A stretch of DNA of 64,000 nucleotides from Osmia lignaria lignaria (Eukaryota > Arthropoda > Insecta > Hymenoptera > Megachilidae), in the NCBI RefSeq assembly GCF_051020975.1, contig NC_135044.1, forward strand, positions 3,164,501 through 3,228,500. Direction: 5' to 3'. Under the pieces are notes generated by a model. It was given only the letters and a program-made list of their open reading frames with translations, was not told the DNA's origin and did no database searches. Position numbers and translations under genes: made by a program. Each line of letters starts with the position of its first letter. Position 1 is the stretch's first letter. Shown in pieces: positions 35,701-49,616 of this stretch.

Positions 35701-38700
35701 TGTTGTTGCCGGTCGAACACGTGTGTGACCAACGTTTGCGAGGGAATAGTAGTATGGAAAGCGTACGGAACGGTCTAGCTTCGAGTGTTCGATGGTTAAT
35801 ATTGATGGCAGGACGCGGGAATGGGCATGGTTAAACGATCGGAGAAGAATCGGCCATGGTAAATAACCTGTTCGAACCAACCGACGATTATTTATGTTCG
35901 TTGAGGTAATTCTGATCAGGCTTTTCGTCCGGGGACCTCGACGTACGCTGATTGTCCTTGCTACCAGGGTAGCTTCAGGATTCGTTAGGCGGATAGCGGG
36001 GATGAAAGAACAACCTCGAAGAGATGGATATATAAGCTTGAAGTAATTTGTTCGATGGAATTAATTGCTAGGATGTTGTAGAAAAATTTCAGAAGCTGAA
36101 TAACCAAATTCAAAGATAATCGAACCGTTGTTGCAAAGTCACGAACGAAAATTCCGGAAACGCTCGATCCAAGAAGTCCGAACGGACAGATTCGAGAATC
36201 GGAAAGAAAAAAGAACCGTGACCCACATTGCGTGACCCGCAAAAGGGCTCCTGACAAGTCTCACCAATTCGACCTAGTCAATTTCACAGCCGCACCCTGT
36301 TCTTATCTCGCCGACTTTGTTTCAACTGCTTCTTAAAAAATCCCCTCTGGCCGTTTGTTTACTGATTTGCGAGCCCGTTGGGACTGTAGGCGACTCGAAA
36401 ATCGTCGTTGCGTGTCTTTGACCAAAATGCCGGGCCACGGATCGTGCTTCCCGAAAATCTGTAGTCGCTGTAGGTCGGTTTCTACGGTTCCGTCGTACAG
36501 TTTCCCGGAATACGCAATTGTGTAATTGGGTGGCAGCCGTGGACACGAAGAACAGAAAGAGAGAGAACCTGTCCTCCGCTAATGATACACGGCGATACGT
36601 TCAATTACAGTGCGGTGCATCGCGTGTGCACGTTCAATGTGTCGCCATGTATGAGTCTTGCACGCTCTTCCCTATCGGAACAGGGGAGGTGCACGTGTGA
36701 TTCGATCCACCCCTTCAATTTTTTCACTGTCGCTACAATTTTCAACTGTACGTGTACTTTTGCCCAGTTGTTTCAAACATTCTGTATATTATGACAGTTC
36801 CAATAATTTCGTAAGATTCATTAGACTTCTTTTTATTTCTTCACCGCCATATTGATAAACCATACGGTACACGATGTGTTCAGGATTTCGTGGCCTCGCA
36901 TTAGGCACTCTTCTGGTTCGAATAACTTCTACGGTGGCGCCTTGACGCATGAATAACTAACCTCTGACTCGCGGTGTGGGTGGCGTTGAGATTTTTTACA
37001 CGACCGTTCGCCGGCATCGGGCCTGGAAACTGTGAGCCCAGTAGTAATTATTGCTCGGCCCCTCCCCCTCTTCCTTCTACTTCATTTTTTTTTTTCTCCT
37101 TTCGCTCCCTTTCTCCGTCTCGTTCTGTTTTTTTCCCTTCTTCTCTTCATCTATCCGCCTCTCGCTCGATCTCGCACCCTCTTTCTCAGGCTAGCGCGCT
37201 CGGGCTCGTTTTAATTAAAGGGCGAGAACTAGCGCCACGGAAACGCGTCTGCATAGCCCGGTGATCTTCTCGCGAGATCATCAAAGGGTCGTTCTTGATG
37301 ATTTCGAGCGATGCTGATTGATCAACACGCTGCTTATCGCGCGATTGAATTTCGCTAGAATTACACGGCGAAATTTCTGGCAACTTAATTCGCTGACTCC
37401 GCGTGTTTCTTCCTTGTACTATGAAATATAATCGAGTGCCATTTTTAGTCTCAGACTTTAGACGTTTCGAAATCTGTCGCATGCGTGACAAAGTTTTCGT
37501 TTCATCCCCTTGAAAAAGAAAAAAGAAACGAAAGAAAAGGAGAATTTCCAGCGAAAACAAAAATACTTCCCACGAAAGACTGAACGAATCGATTTCTTTC
37601 TATCAGCGTGTAGAGAGCAGCTTTTTAATAAGCTGCTCTATCGGGAACACCTGACAAGCTCTCGAGGGCGGATACGGTGCACGGGTATTGATTCACCGCG
37701 CACGTAGCCTTTGGAAAGTCGTTGCATGGCTGTTGCTGTCAAATAAAAATGCTCGAGAGAAACGAGATGATTTATCGTATCCTTCGAGACGCGTCGGTAA
37801 GAAATCGCGCAGAGGCTGCGCCACGAGTGGAAGGTAGAGGAGAGGATGTTGAAAAAAGACGACTCGCCGAACGAGATTATCGACGGTGACTGTTCTCTCG
37901 GAGTTTGTTGGAAATCGTTCGAGCCAAGCCTCGTCCAACGATTTCGCCAACTTTTATCTCTACGTGGAACGAATTATCCCGCCGTTTAGCTAGAAATCGC
38001 ATCGTCGATGGACGACGTTCGGTCGTTAAGGGAACCGAGAGATCCCTCGCGAGCCGTACCGGACTCACCCTGATCTTTTTACGCGAACAGGAACGAATAT
38101 AATCGCGATGCAGTAGCAGCAGCATCGTTCACAGGACTGGCAAAATAAAGAAATGTATTAAACCGCGTAGCCAGGTAAGTAAGAGGAATTCATTTTCTCT
38201 GAACAAACTGATTACAACATGCTGAGCGCGATGTAGCTTTCAGAAACTTGATTATACGATTAGAAAATGAAGAAATGAAAAGAATTTTCAATTACGGTAG
38301 GTTAAAGTAGCGAATGGAATTGATGGAGATTAAAATAAATTAATCGATGATATTTCTAGTAACACGGGTTATTACCGCCCTAGGCTATGCGAGGCATGCT
38401 TATTTTACATAGCTTCATGGAAGGTATTACATTCGAATTGAATTGAAATATAATATGCAGAAGTTACATACCGCCATTCATGCCAGAATTTAATATTTGT
38501 AACAGAAAGTTTTATTCGCTCACGAATCAACTTTCAACCCCTACGGTATTTCCCAGAACCGTAGAGCGACGCTGGTCGTCGCGTCTAGGGTGTCGAGCAC
38601 CGAACAAAACTAAATCGATCGCGCAGAAGGGACGAATTAAATAAGCAGTAAACTGTATCGTAAAAGGCCGACAAATACGTAGACAAAAAATCGGTCGCGC

Positions 38701-40344
38701 ACGCACATCGTTAAAAGCTTTATTACTCGACCGGATGCATTTTAATTATTAGTCTCGATGATACCTCACCATACCCCTCGACCCCTTTTCGCAACCACTT
38801 TGCACTATAACGGTCTAGCCCTGTCTAAAAGGGACACCGGTTTCAATCGCATCGTAAACGAAACGAAGATGAAAAAGAAAACGATACTTTTCTTCCCCCT
38901 CATCGTCCGTGTCTTTGTATCTCCGCCTCACCCTCTGTTTTTTCATCTCCGCGAGAAGCATAGATTTTTCAACCAGCCGCTACGACTTTCCAGCCGTTTT
39001 TTTCAAAGTGCCGCAGCACCAACGACACGATGCTTTGAGAAAATACGAGAGGAGAACACTATTTTTGTTCACCGCCTTGTTTCCACGTTTTGAAGCTCCT
39101 CGCATCGTTGGTTATCAGCGAACATTCACTCGTCGCTGAGAAATGAACCACTCGACGTTATTAGAAGCTCTTTTGGTAGTATTTTTTTTTCAGAAAATTT
39201 ATTTACCCCTTGACACCTTGAAATTCCTGACATTGTATTCATCAATGGCATTTCATTATGCGTGGTGGCAAACGCGAGTGAATGCAATCGCTTCGTGAAA
39301 TAAAATGTAGAAATGTGTCGATAAATATAGTGTCTATCAAAGTCAATGTCATTGAAATGCTTTTCATACACATTCTTTTCTATATATCTGCGGATTCATC
39401 AAGAAGAAATTTACCGTTTAAGGAATAACGATCTTCGAATGATCATTTAACGTAGGAATTTCCCAGAAAACAAGCAAAATCGATGTTAAACGCTCGAATA
39501 ACATCCCCCTTAACAAAGTTCTTCAGAAAACTTGAAGAATCCCACATCGAACGTTTTTCAACCGACTCAAATGGAGTAATACAATTTCCTTCGTTTCCAT
39601 CGACCAATAAATTTCAACTTCACCCCTCGAGCTATCGTGGCAATGAAAAATAAAGATGCAAGCGGTGTACGCCCGAAGAAAAAAAGGAAACGAGGAGGAA
39701 GAAAATGGTATTTATCACGGGCTCAGAGTATCCGACCAGGAATGTAAATTTCTGCACGAGCAACAGACTGCTGGGTCTGGAATCTCGTGCAAGTGTAACG
39801 GCGAGGACAACGCTACATATGGTTTCGTATGCGGCATGAATGGGTCGTGGCGCTAGAGGGCTTTTTGCGAACACGAAAGAAGCAGAGCTATTTATCAGTG
39901 GCCCTGCACCACGCATACTAAGCGACCCTTTAATCAGCCAACGATTTTTCCAGCGTTGAAAAGAGCAAGGGGAAACGATCGTGGAAACATCGACAGGGTT
40001 TACGGGGTAGCAAAAAGCCCGGCTGGATTATCGTCTAAACGTCTTCATTGAAAATCAATCAACTTCTTTTTTTTTCTTCATCTTCGAATCGATACATATA
40101 GTTGGTACAATTGCGGATATATTTTAGTAGGTAAATTATCATTGTGTTTTGTTATATTTTCAGTCGTTTGGTCGAATATTGAAAAATGGTAATTATTGTA
40201 ATTAATAAACTGATCAAGAAGAATCATAGATTTCCATTTGACTCTTTTTTTTCGGTCGGAAAAATGGAAACACAAGGGAATGGCGATCTTTAACCTCAGT
40301 CGCGCTTATCTTTAGCCTTTAACTCGTTTAGCCCGGCTTCGAGG
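26770..40344. other. intergenic, no convincing gene
   Basis: A long stretch without recognisable domains. It contains purine-rich tracts at about 27050-27200 and 27480-27520, a CTC/GTC trinucleotide block at 29427-29475, and pyrimidine-rich tracts at about 37060-37190. The 169-residue minus-strand ORF at 26942-27451 and the 147-residue + ORF at 30926-31369 follow these biased tracts and look like chance frames. Confidence 0.6.
29427..29475. repeat. CCT/CGT trinucleotide microsatellite
   Basis: A run of CCT units passes into CGT units, with one TAG interruption in one reading. Several frames stay open across it because of the 3-bp period. Confidence 0.8.
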
Positions 40345-40557
40345 CTAGAACTCGAATGGGACGGCGTCCCGTGGCGACGCCATAACCACGATGATAAAGA
40401 TGAGGTTGATACTCGCGGTTAAACCGAGAATCAAGACAGCTAGGAACGCGGACTTTCCGGCGTTGCGTGAGATTTTTATCTGCCGTCTTACGACTCTGTT
40501 CACGGACGGGACCTTGTGAGAAATTTGGTAACTCGTGTGAAAATGTCGTGACGGCAT
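40345..40557 (-). CDS. candidate small ORF, 70 residues, one transmembrane segment
   Basis: This minus-strand ORF begins at an ATG with an in-frame TGA seven codons upstream. Residues 1-35 are basic, with RRQIKISR. Residues about 36-58 form a single hydrophobic segment (AFLAVLILGL...IIVVM), and the C-terminus is SPRDAVPFEF. Codons in the second half favour C or G at the third position (ATC, CTC, GTG, GCG, GAC, GCC), unlike the AT-rich surroundings. No family is recognised, and the base before the ATG at -3 is a T, which is weak. It could be a small membrane peptide, the last exon of a spliced gene, or chance. Confidence 0.25.
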   Translation of the reverse strand: MPSRHFHTSYQISHKVPSVNRVVRRQIKISRNAGKSAFLAVLILGLTASINLIFIIVVMASPRDAVPFEF

Positions 40558-43500
40558 TGATACTCTAATAAAAAATCAAGCATAAGTACTCGTGTTTCTC
40601 TTACGAAAGATTACACATCTGTTGTTTACGATTTCTTCCCAATTTAACTTGGGTTCACTTCAAATATACGTACAAGGTGTTAATTAGAACGAGTTCTGTA
40701 CGAGTTTTCAGATATTTGCAATGATGCGACGAAAAAAATTTAATTTTTCATATTTCAAAATAAATTTTGTGGAGATAAAAAATAAAAAAATTATTGGAAG
40801 TAAAAATTTGTCATATCGAAAGACTGTAAAGTTCAGTACTTACCCTGACGATCACAAAGCGAAGATACCGGTGAGAAGATCATCCAGCAGTTCGGTCGAT
40901 CGCGATAAGAAAAAATCATCGAGCGGTTCAGGGAGAAAATTCGAAGCTGACGCGGTGCGCCACGGCGATACGTAGACAAGGGCATTACCATAAAGCCGAG
41001 AATTTTACGAGAATTATGTCCGACGTCCGAATCGCGGGTAGCGCCGCGGGATACCCCATGGCGTTCTCTGTCGTTATCAAAATTCCGTCACAATGGCCAC
41101 ACATCAACTGCCAGCGCGCCAGGTTCCTTCGTGGCCTACGCCTCTCGCACCCAGGGCCCTTCTCAGACCCTTCTACAGGGTGTACCATCTCAATATCATT
41201 GATATTCCTTCGATTCTTCCGATTAATCACAAAATTCCTTCATTATTGAAAATCTTTGCACTCCATTTGTTAGTAAGGATTTTTTGGTTTTGCTTGGAAG
41301 AGGAAAATTGGCCGAGGATTTCTGCAGACAAAGAACAGTTTTCGATGGTTTAGACTTTTAGACAATGGAATTGCAAAAGGGATGATTAACTGTACAATGT
41401 ATAAATTCAAATGCAATCATATTAAAACTGTTCGAAGTGTAGGTTGCATCGAAGCACCGAGTTAATAAATATTCAATTACCCGTTGAAACATTAAGAACG
41501 AGTTTGAAGGCAGGAGGAAATCAAGTTGGAAAGTAACAATAATATATTTAGAAAGATTGGATCATTGAACGAGGAGAAGTTCGTTCAAGGAACGAACGGA
41601 CAAATGGTGAAGTTTCACTTGATTCATGGCTACACCAGTTGCTGAAGTTAGATGTTCATTTCTAAGATATACTTCAACCACACGTTGCGTTTCATTAACG
41701 CGCAGTTAACTCACCTAGGAACCTTCTAATAAATCTATTCAAACTAGCAATGCTATTTTTCTTTCTATTAGCAAACAATGTGCACTGCATGAAATCTCGT
41801 AATAAATATGTAAGCTATCTTAGAATAAGCATTGTATTTGCAATTTATCTGTAAAAATTCAAGTTATTAAAATTCAATTGTATTTCATTAGAAAGTCTTA
41901 GATATAATACCAGATAGTAGATTCGTATCGAGCCACCCGTTAGAGGAAAGAAAGCTCGCACAAGGGGCAAGCATTCAGGTAGCAAAACCGGCGTGGCTGC
42001 TGCGTTTTGTCGTCGTTCGTGAGTCGTCCTCGTTCTCCTCCTCGTCATCGTCTTCCTCCCTATTCCCCTTTTCTCCTCCCGTTGTCTTCCACAAAGTGAA
42101 CCCGTCAGCGAATCGTACGTCGAATAACCATAAAGTCGTCGCTTTATGCTGGAATCGTATTCCAGCCTTGCCCGTGGACGCTCGTCCAGGATTAAAGTCG
42201 TCGGTCCTTTAATCGTGCCGAAGGATATGACGCTCCGGAACCATTCTGCGACCAGGATTATGCATCGGGACCTGCCAGTGGAACGTAAACACACTTGAAA
42301 AATGTCCAGTGCGATTTCTGATGGGATAAACGCGGAAGGGTTGACTGTTTGGAAAATAGTTACGTTGTTTCCTGCGCGTAATTAAAACTTCCATTTGCTG
42401 AAATTTACTTTTCGGATGTTCCTCGATATCAATATTCTATAGAAATATAAAGCCTACTTGATTTCAGTGTATACACGCTATTATTTAAACACGATATTAA
42501 TCGAATATCCGAATTTTTGTTTTAACGATTATCGACTCAAGTTTTACCAAAGTGGCTAAACAGGAACATGCAAATTTTTCATCTGTCTACGATGCTTCCT
42601 TATATAAGAATGACTGCAATTACGGCTTGTCTGACTACACACGTCCGTTTCCACTGGGACGGTCAACGAAACGAGAAAATAGCGGAAGCCTGTTCGAAAT
42701 CGTTTTCCCTCGTCGCAGAAATAACACGGTGCCACGAGTCTTCGAACGACCAAAAATACGTGTAAGTCAGGATATTGTTTGCCCAGAGACGTGAAACGAG
42801 GCTCGTGGCGACACATCAGAGAAACGCCGCCTCTCACCCTGGCTCGCGTCAACTTTCCTCCACACGACATCCTCGTTTGTCCTCTTTGACGACCCGCTTA
42901 ACGGGGTGGCTTCGACTTGTTTATCCAAGCCTTCCTACTCGTCGATTCCTAAGACGTTCGATTCATCCCTTCCTACTGTTTCGCGCCATTAACGACGGCT
43001 ATCGCGTCGCTCGACTTCTTGAAATTATCCAAATTGTTGAGAAAAATAACAATAACAAAAATTTTATCCCCAATCACTCGTGTTATTCTATTCTCGTTTC
43101 TAGATTTTCTGTTCGAAGCGTTTAGAAAGGGTTACTTTGCACAAGCTCTCGTTCAAGGGTCAGCTAGATATTACTCGAAACAAGATGCTCGCATAAATAA
43201 CGAAGCAACGGACTCAACAAGGCGGAAACACTGTTGCAATCACACTTGGTAGAACGGCTCGATTCCCCGCGAGTGCCATAACTCACTTTATCATCGAGCC
43301 TCTTAATGAGTCCTCGCGTTTATTCCCTTTTCGTCATTCTATCTTTTTTTTTCCCTTCTCCTATCCTGTCCGCGATGCTTTTCGCGTATTCGTATAATAG
43401 GATACAAGAGGCGAGGCGAGCAAAGCAGCCAGCCAACGCGAAGCGGTTATGGTCTATATCCTCTTTCACCTGGTGATCCTAGCCGACGATAAAGACGGAA

Positions 43501-46500
43501 GCTGAAATAAATCGCGCCGACGCCGGATGCTCGACACCGAACCTACCCATCGTAAGAGTAACGAGAATTTCATTCTTCGGCCGGATCGCGTTTTCATGCC
43601 GGGAAAAGGGCGGGAAAAAAAACGGAGGAAGAGCGCGTATTTTATGGGCTAGGAAACGCGTTAGCCGCACGATTTTTCGCGCGTCTTCAGGAAGAAAAAA
43701 AGGAACATTGTCGGCGAGAAACAAGGCTCAGGGTTGCTCTCTACGTCGAGGAAAATGCGGGAAAAAGAAAAGCAACGGGGGAGGATCGTGTTCTCTTAAA
43801 CGGAAGAGTAGGAAATATAGTCGATGCCAAGCTGCGTTACGTTCTGCTGATAAATGGCGGCTGGTTAACGGCGCCGGTCGTACAGAAAGACAAGGCATGC
43901 CGTTGAGTTACGAGCAGGAGGAAAAAAAGCGTGTGTTGTCTGTTTATGGAATTTTTATAATTTCATTTGCTCGTCCCGTTTCCGCTTCGGAAGCGTTGCC
44001 GTAATATTGTAAGTGTATACAATGATGTTCGCCAATGATTCCTCGTGTTTTTATCTCTCTGACGAGGAGGGTAATTGGTGTGATGTTCTGGTTTGGGAGT
44101 TCGGACGTTATTTACCGAATGATTTGTTGCTTATAACTTTTTGCAGAGAATTGTAGAGAAAATTGTATGAACACCAAATTAATACAGACAACAGCATAAT
44201 TTCAAGTTTCAATTTCCTTCAAATTAATTCTGTGCCCTCGATTTTGCACCACTGTTGATCATTAAGCTACCGAAATCTGCCGCAATTTCCTGCATAAATA
44301 ACAAGCGGAAGACACGTGTTCCAAGGGGACTTAAAAATTTCATTAAAATACATCGCGTTTTAGCGGTTGTTGCATCTCGAGGGAAGGAAATTCGGAAACA
44401 TTCAGGCTGGTTTACGGTTACCACTGGATAATTAATGCGTTGCGTCGGCATAGTTAACGTATGGCTCGATTTCAAAGACCGGAAACGAGCAACGAAACAC
44501 TACAAGTTCAATGCAATTGAATAATTGAAAAAAAAAAAGAAATAAATGAAATTTTAGTGAGTCTTCTTTAAATCTTGACGAGGAGTAGTGTTCACCACCG
44601 CGATCCTTAAAATCTAATTAAAGCTGTCGCTTTATAAACGCGATCATCTTGTTGGAACAACGAATAACATCCAGCAGAATAGCGATCAGTTCCGCGTTCG
44701 GCCCCTTAGTTCGCGGTTTACGGATCCTGTTAAGTTCGTCGCCTCATTGTTCTGGCGATATGCCGGCCTGTCAGGCGAAACGGAGGCCGGGACGAGCGGT
44801 TAGAGGAGGAATAAGAAAGCAAGGTAGGCAGCCAGGTCAGGCGAAGGCAGTGCAGGGTTATCTGATCGCGAGCGCGCGAATATCTTCTCGGCTTCCGGCG
44901 CCCAACCCGTGATTACCGGCGTCGATTGTCTGCAAATGGAAGCTGAAAAATGCATCTCACACTCTAGAAGAGAAGCATAGTTCCCTACGGCTTTCGTGTC
45001 GGACGATGCGTGTTCGCGCCGCGATATCTCGGCCAACATCGTTCCAGTACCACCTGCTCGGATCACATGGACACGTTTCGGGAGAACCGGTGAACATTCT
45101 CAACTTCTCATCAAAGACATCATACAAAATTAACAACTATACTTCCATCTGTTTCCTTTCCTTCTGTAAAAGTGATTTAGACTTTGACGGTTCTCTCGAA
45201 GGGGACATTTTTGGAAGATAAATTAAGTACTCCAGCATCTGATATACGTAGTCTCCTAGGTTGCTCAAGAATTTCTAATTAAGACGTTCCCTTCTCGTTG
45301 CCACGTGTAACGGTTTGTTACTTTGTTGGGAGATAATACAGATGTGAAGGATAATGTGATTTACTAGCGAAGAGGGGCAATATTTTGCGTTACGATTGTT
45401 AGAAAGTATCTTCGTCATACTTTACAAAGGACATTCTTCTATTTTTCCTTGAATCAAGGAAGAAAGATAAATTTGAAAACTGTCACGTCTAACAGGACCA
45501 ACCGTTTGACAGACTTTTTCTGCGCTTCCGTATTTCTTTTTCTTTCAAGTACCGACGGTTTTTGCTCTATGGACCAGATCCTCGCGTTTTCCCACAAGTT
45601 CCGACGAGCGGTCGGAGACCCGCCACCCATCGACGACCAAGGCGGTTTCACCGTCACGGTCAGGCATGAGCGGCGGCGCACACGCGGTAGCAATCGGTCC
45701 GACGATTGCATTCGAGGCGGTTCGCTTCCTCGAGTTGCCCTGGCACCACCGATCGGCCGTTGTACCGAGTCCAAGGGGCCCCGGAAGATCACCGGGTATA
45801 CGTCTCCCGCGGGGAAACGCACCATTTATCCACGTCAGCCTCATTCACCAACACCGCTGTCCCGGCCGCAATCTACGATCCTTACCCACGTGACGGTGCC
45901 GCACATAAATATACTTGATGCACGCGCACACGCACCGCACCTTTTCTCTCTTCCTCCCTGTCCTCGTTCCGTCCCACCCTTTCTCAGCCGATCCGCAGCT
46001 CGTGTCCGCTCTCGTCGCGTCCTCGTTCAGCGCGAGATGCAAGCTCGAGCAGCTTACAAACGCAGAGTAACACGCGAGACCGCGTGGAACACACGTTCCC
46101 TGATCAAACAGGGACCACTCGAAGTGACGTGTGTTCGTGTGTTCGTACACCACGCACACGAGCCACGGATGCACCGGTGTGCGGGCACACGGTAGAGACA
46201 CGCGTGGAACGACGACCGCGGCAGATTCACACTGCAAGAGAGAGCCGGGGTATCCTGCTGCTTGGGCGGCTCGCCGCGGATAGACGTCGCGATAAAACGC
46301 GGTTAACACGGAAATTAACCGTTATATCTTTGCACTTATTTACTCTTACAACGGCAGATAACCTAGCGAACGGCGCACCGTATTTTACATAATGCGATCG
46401 GCTCAGCACAACGACCAGTAGACCTCGGCTCTGTGACCTAGCTACAAGTTTCCCGATTCCTTAGTCGCAGGGACACGATCGTTGTTCCGTAGGTAGTTGA

Positions 46501-47194
46501 AGAGGATCGGGTTTAATCTTCTGTTCCGCTGGGATTATAGGGTCCGGTAGGGAGATGACGCGTTGGGGAAACTTTGACGGGGGTTGTCGATGATGACTTT
46601 GACGAGGTAGTCCCTGTCCTGCTGACTCATTCGATCGCTCGTCTCGATAACTCGTGTTGGTAGCCAAATTCTGGGTTGCGATTCGAAAGGAGAATCTTGG
46701 TATTATACCAAGTGCAATCTGGATGAAGGATGGACTTAAATTTTTAATCAACTTGCGGGCAACTCCAAGACATGTAAAACTTTTTCAAGATCTAAAGTCG
46801 ATTCGACATCTATGTCCGGTCAGCAATTTCGATAGGATCCTCGTCGGGACGCATCGGCATCGAAGACGGTGTGTTGTAGCATCCACCAGATGACTCTCGT
46901 TCTCGGCACGGATGCCAGATCCACGGATGCTGGCGGGACCAGTTCCATCTCCAAACGGCGTGGCTCGCCGCTTCCCATCAGCACGGTGTCAGTCTGAATA
47001 GCGTGTCGACCAATCGGACGACGGCTTTATCTTCGTCCGGTCTCCCCATTGGCTGAAACCGGTTGGGTTTCTATCGAGCGGGCGTCGCAAGGCCGCGCCT
47101 AGCGGAGAGAGGTTGCTGCTTTGGACCTGGGGTTAGTGTACCTTCGTGTTCCCCTCCAGTAGATCGAACAAGGACACAGGGAGAGGGAATGGAG

Positions 47195-47219
47195 GAGAGA
47201 GAGAGAGAGAGAGAGAGAG
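47195..47219. repeat. (GA)n microsatellite
   Basis: About 12 GA units, flanked by further GGAGA/GAGAG patches to 47246. Such runs bind GAGA-factor-type proteins in insects. Here it is 4.5 kb upstream of the first coding exon of gene 2, so a promoter-related role is possible but unproven. Confidence 0.85.
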
Positions 47220-49085
47220 GGATATTGTAGGAGAGGGAGAGAAGATAGACCTAGTACTCGTCTTCTTCTTCGTTAATATTGCTTTCAGCCGTCCCTCTGC
47301 TAGGCTGTTTCGAAAGTCCCTGATCGATATGACGCCGCATCCCTAAAGTCTTCGAGCGGGACAGGCCTTTCCTTGGCCACCCTTCCGCGTGATAGGGTTG
47401 CTTCGAGCGTCTTACGTTTCTCTTGCTCCTACTTCTCGAACATTGCGGACTAGGGGGATGAAGAGCACGTTGATTGAGAGGTCTTGGCTGGTTTTTTGCT
47501 CCTTACCAGGGAGAAACGGGGTTGCGACCACTGCGCCGCGTTGTCTCGTTGCCTTCAATTGAATTTCACTCGGCTCGAATTATTGGATGATTGCTTTTTA
47601 TCGAACGGCTCTGACAGACCTCCTTTAAGCTCGACATTTAGGCGACCAACACGATTCGCGAAAAATATTTGTTTATTCTGAGAATCTTTTGTCATTCTTG
47701 AAACGATGACGTTTCGGTTAGACGATGACTTCTGGATCTACTCAGACTCGCAGGACGCAACTAATTTTCTATTGTTTCGTGTTTTTAGTACGCTTTATGA
47801 TTTCCTATCTGTCCACTAACAATCACGACAACTCTCTTCGCAATAAGAGCACATAAAAAGCGAGGCTCGATTTGTAGAAACCTTGCGATTGTGCCGGGAA
47901 GGCGGTTAACGAACCTGATGGGATATATCGAGAGCGAGGGAGAAAGAGTAGCAGCACTCCAGAGACACGATTCTGTCGCGGTGGACGATGAATTTCCGTC
48001 GCGTTGCACCGTGCCAAATATAGTCGGTCGTTCGTGGAGAGGCGAATCCAGAACTGGTCGCGGGGGACAATGCGTCTAACTGTCGCGATTCGATCGTGAT
48101 CGAGAGGGGCAAACGGAAGAGAAAATCTGTTCCTGAATTCTGCGAGAAGCAGAACAAAAACAGGTGCATCGGCTCGGTTCCGCTCCGAACTTGGTGCGCG
48201 ATTTCGGTCGTTACTGCTACTTTCGGCAGAAGCTGTTTTTAGAGCAGAAAGGCGAGATGACTTGGCGAGAGCGTGTTCGTTACTTGAAGTTTCACTTCAA
48301 GTTAACCCCTTTTAGCTGACGCTTTATACGTCTAATAGAAATCGTTATTCATTGTGTTTCAACTTCATTTCATTTCAGATCCTCTTTACCACGATTTTCC
48401 GATTTTCACTTTCACGAAGATGCAACATTCTTGATCACAAAGCAATAATTAATTTTCTCTCGTCGCGTGACTGGACGAGTTCGATGAAACTTTCAGAAAT
48501 CAGCGAGAATCAGGGAAAATTATCGTACGAACCTCTGGAAATGTTCCTAAGCGTTCCACTGCGGGCCGGTGTTCATTATTCATGATTAGCGTCTCGTCGC
48601 GACGCGACGTCGTTTTCAAAGCGTTCGTCGTGCGTTTGCGTTTCACTCTCAATTAATTTGTAATCGGTGCCTCTCAATGGGAAGAGGCACTCGCGAGCGC
48701 AAAAGAGAAATGACGTGACACGCGAACGGTTAGTCACGTGTCACTCACGCATACTGTTACAAATTGTTACTGAAACGGGCCAGCAACGATCCCGTCCACG
48801 ATTCCCAGACGAAAAACGTGTCCTCGCGATGATTTTAATATCGCTGATTATTTGTCATTCGGTTGCTCCGAGACTCAACTATATAGGTAAAATTTGAGAA
48901 TTTTCTTCAATAATACCATGTTAATTGCTTAAGGTAAAGAAGGAGCTCGATAATGGGTGATCAACATAACAATCTGAAATGTTTTGCAATTTCTATAAAA
49001 ATTTTCAAGTCCATTAGAATTCTGAACAACCCGAAAACACTCAAGACGTTCCATCATCCCCAATCGAGCGTCGGTTACAGCGTCG

Positions 49086-49616
49086 ATGCGTCAGCTCGAC
49101 TGTGGGCAGGCGTCGCCGTCGACGAGGAACGAGGACGGACGTGCGGCTCGTGAACGCGCAAACGCCGACGTGCCGACGCGACGCGACGCGACGTCTCTAC
49201 CCCTCGAGGGCAGCCGTGGAAAACCCCACCCCGTGCGATGTACACGCGGGGGCCAACCCCTCTATTCTGCCTCGACGACGTCCGCCCCTGGCGCTGGATG
49301 GCCAGCCCAGGATCGTACTATTACGCCGACGGAGAACAGCTTCCCTTGCCTGCCACTCTCCAACGAGCTTATCCGCTTCCAGTGGCGCGCACAATTTTAC
49401 CCTCGCCGGCGAAAAAAGAGGAGCGTCTCGCGGCGTCTTCCGGTTCGATACGATTCGGCATCGCGCCGCGCCGCTTCCGTCGCTCGACTCGCGCGAGAAC
49501 GTGCTGCAACGGTACCAGCTGATAAGATACTTAACGGAGCACCGCGATCGGGAACCGGAGCAGACAGGTACATTCGAAAAGGGTTGAAACGAGAAACATT
49601 GGACGATCGAGGATGA
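49086..49616 (+). other. GC-rich block, open in three + frames; possible 5' exon of gene 2
   Basis: The block is CpG-rich and stop-poor. An AG|GTACAT junction at 49567/49568 could be a donor. In one frame it would leave phase 1, which fits an acceptor ending at 51693 ahead of the LIM1 exon. That frame has no ATG of its own, so it would need another exon upstream. A 5' UTR exon or a CpG-rich promoter is equally possible. Confidence 0.2.

Noticed and set aside
36920..36945. further CTCF-like site (CTACGGTGGCGCC)
   Set aside because: Too many mismatches to the consensus and no repetition.
40838..40990. minus-strand exon ending at a GTAAGT donor upstream of the 70-codon ORF
   Set aside because: The frame open through the donor leaves phase 1, and none of the acceptors I tried before or within the 70-codon ORF has that phase.
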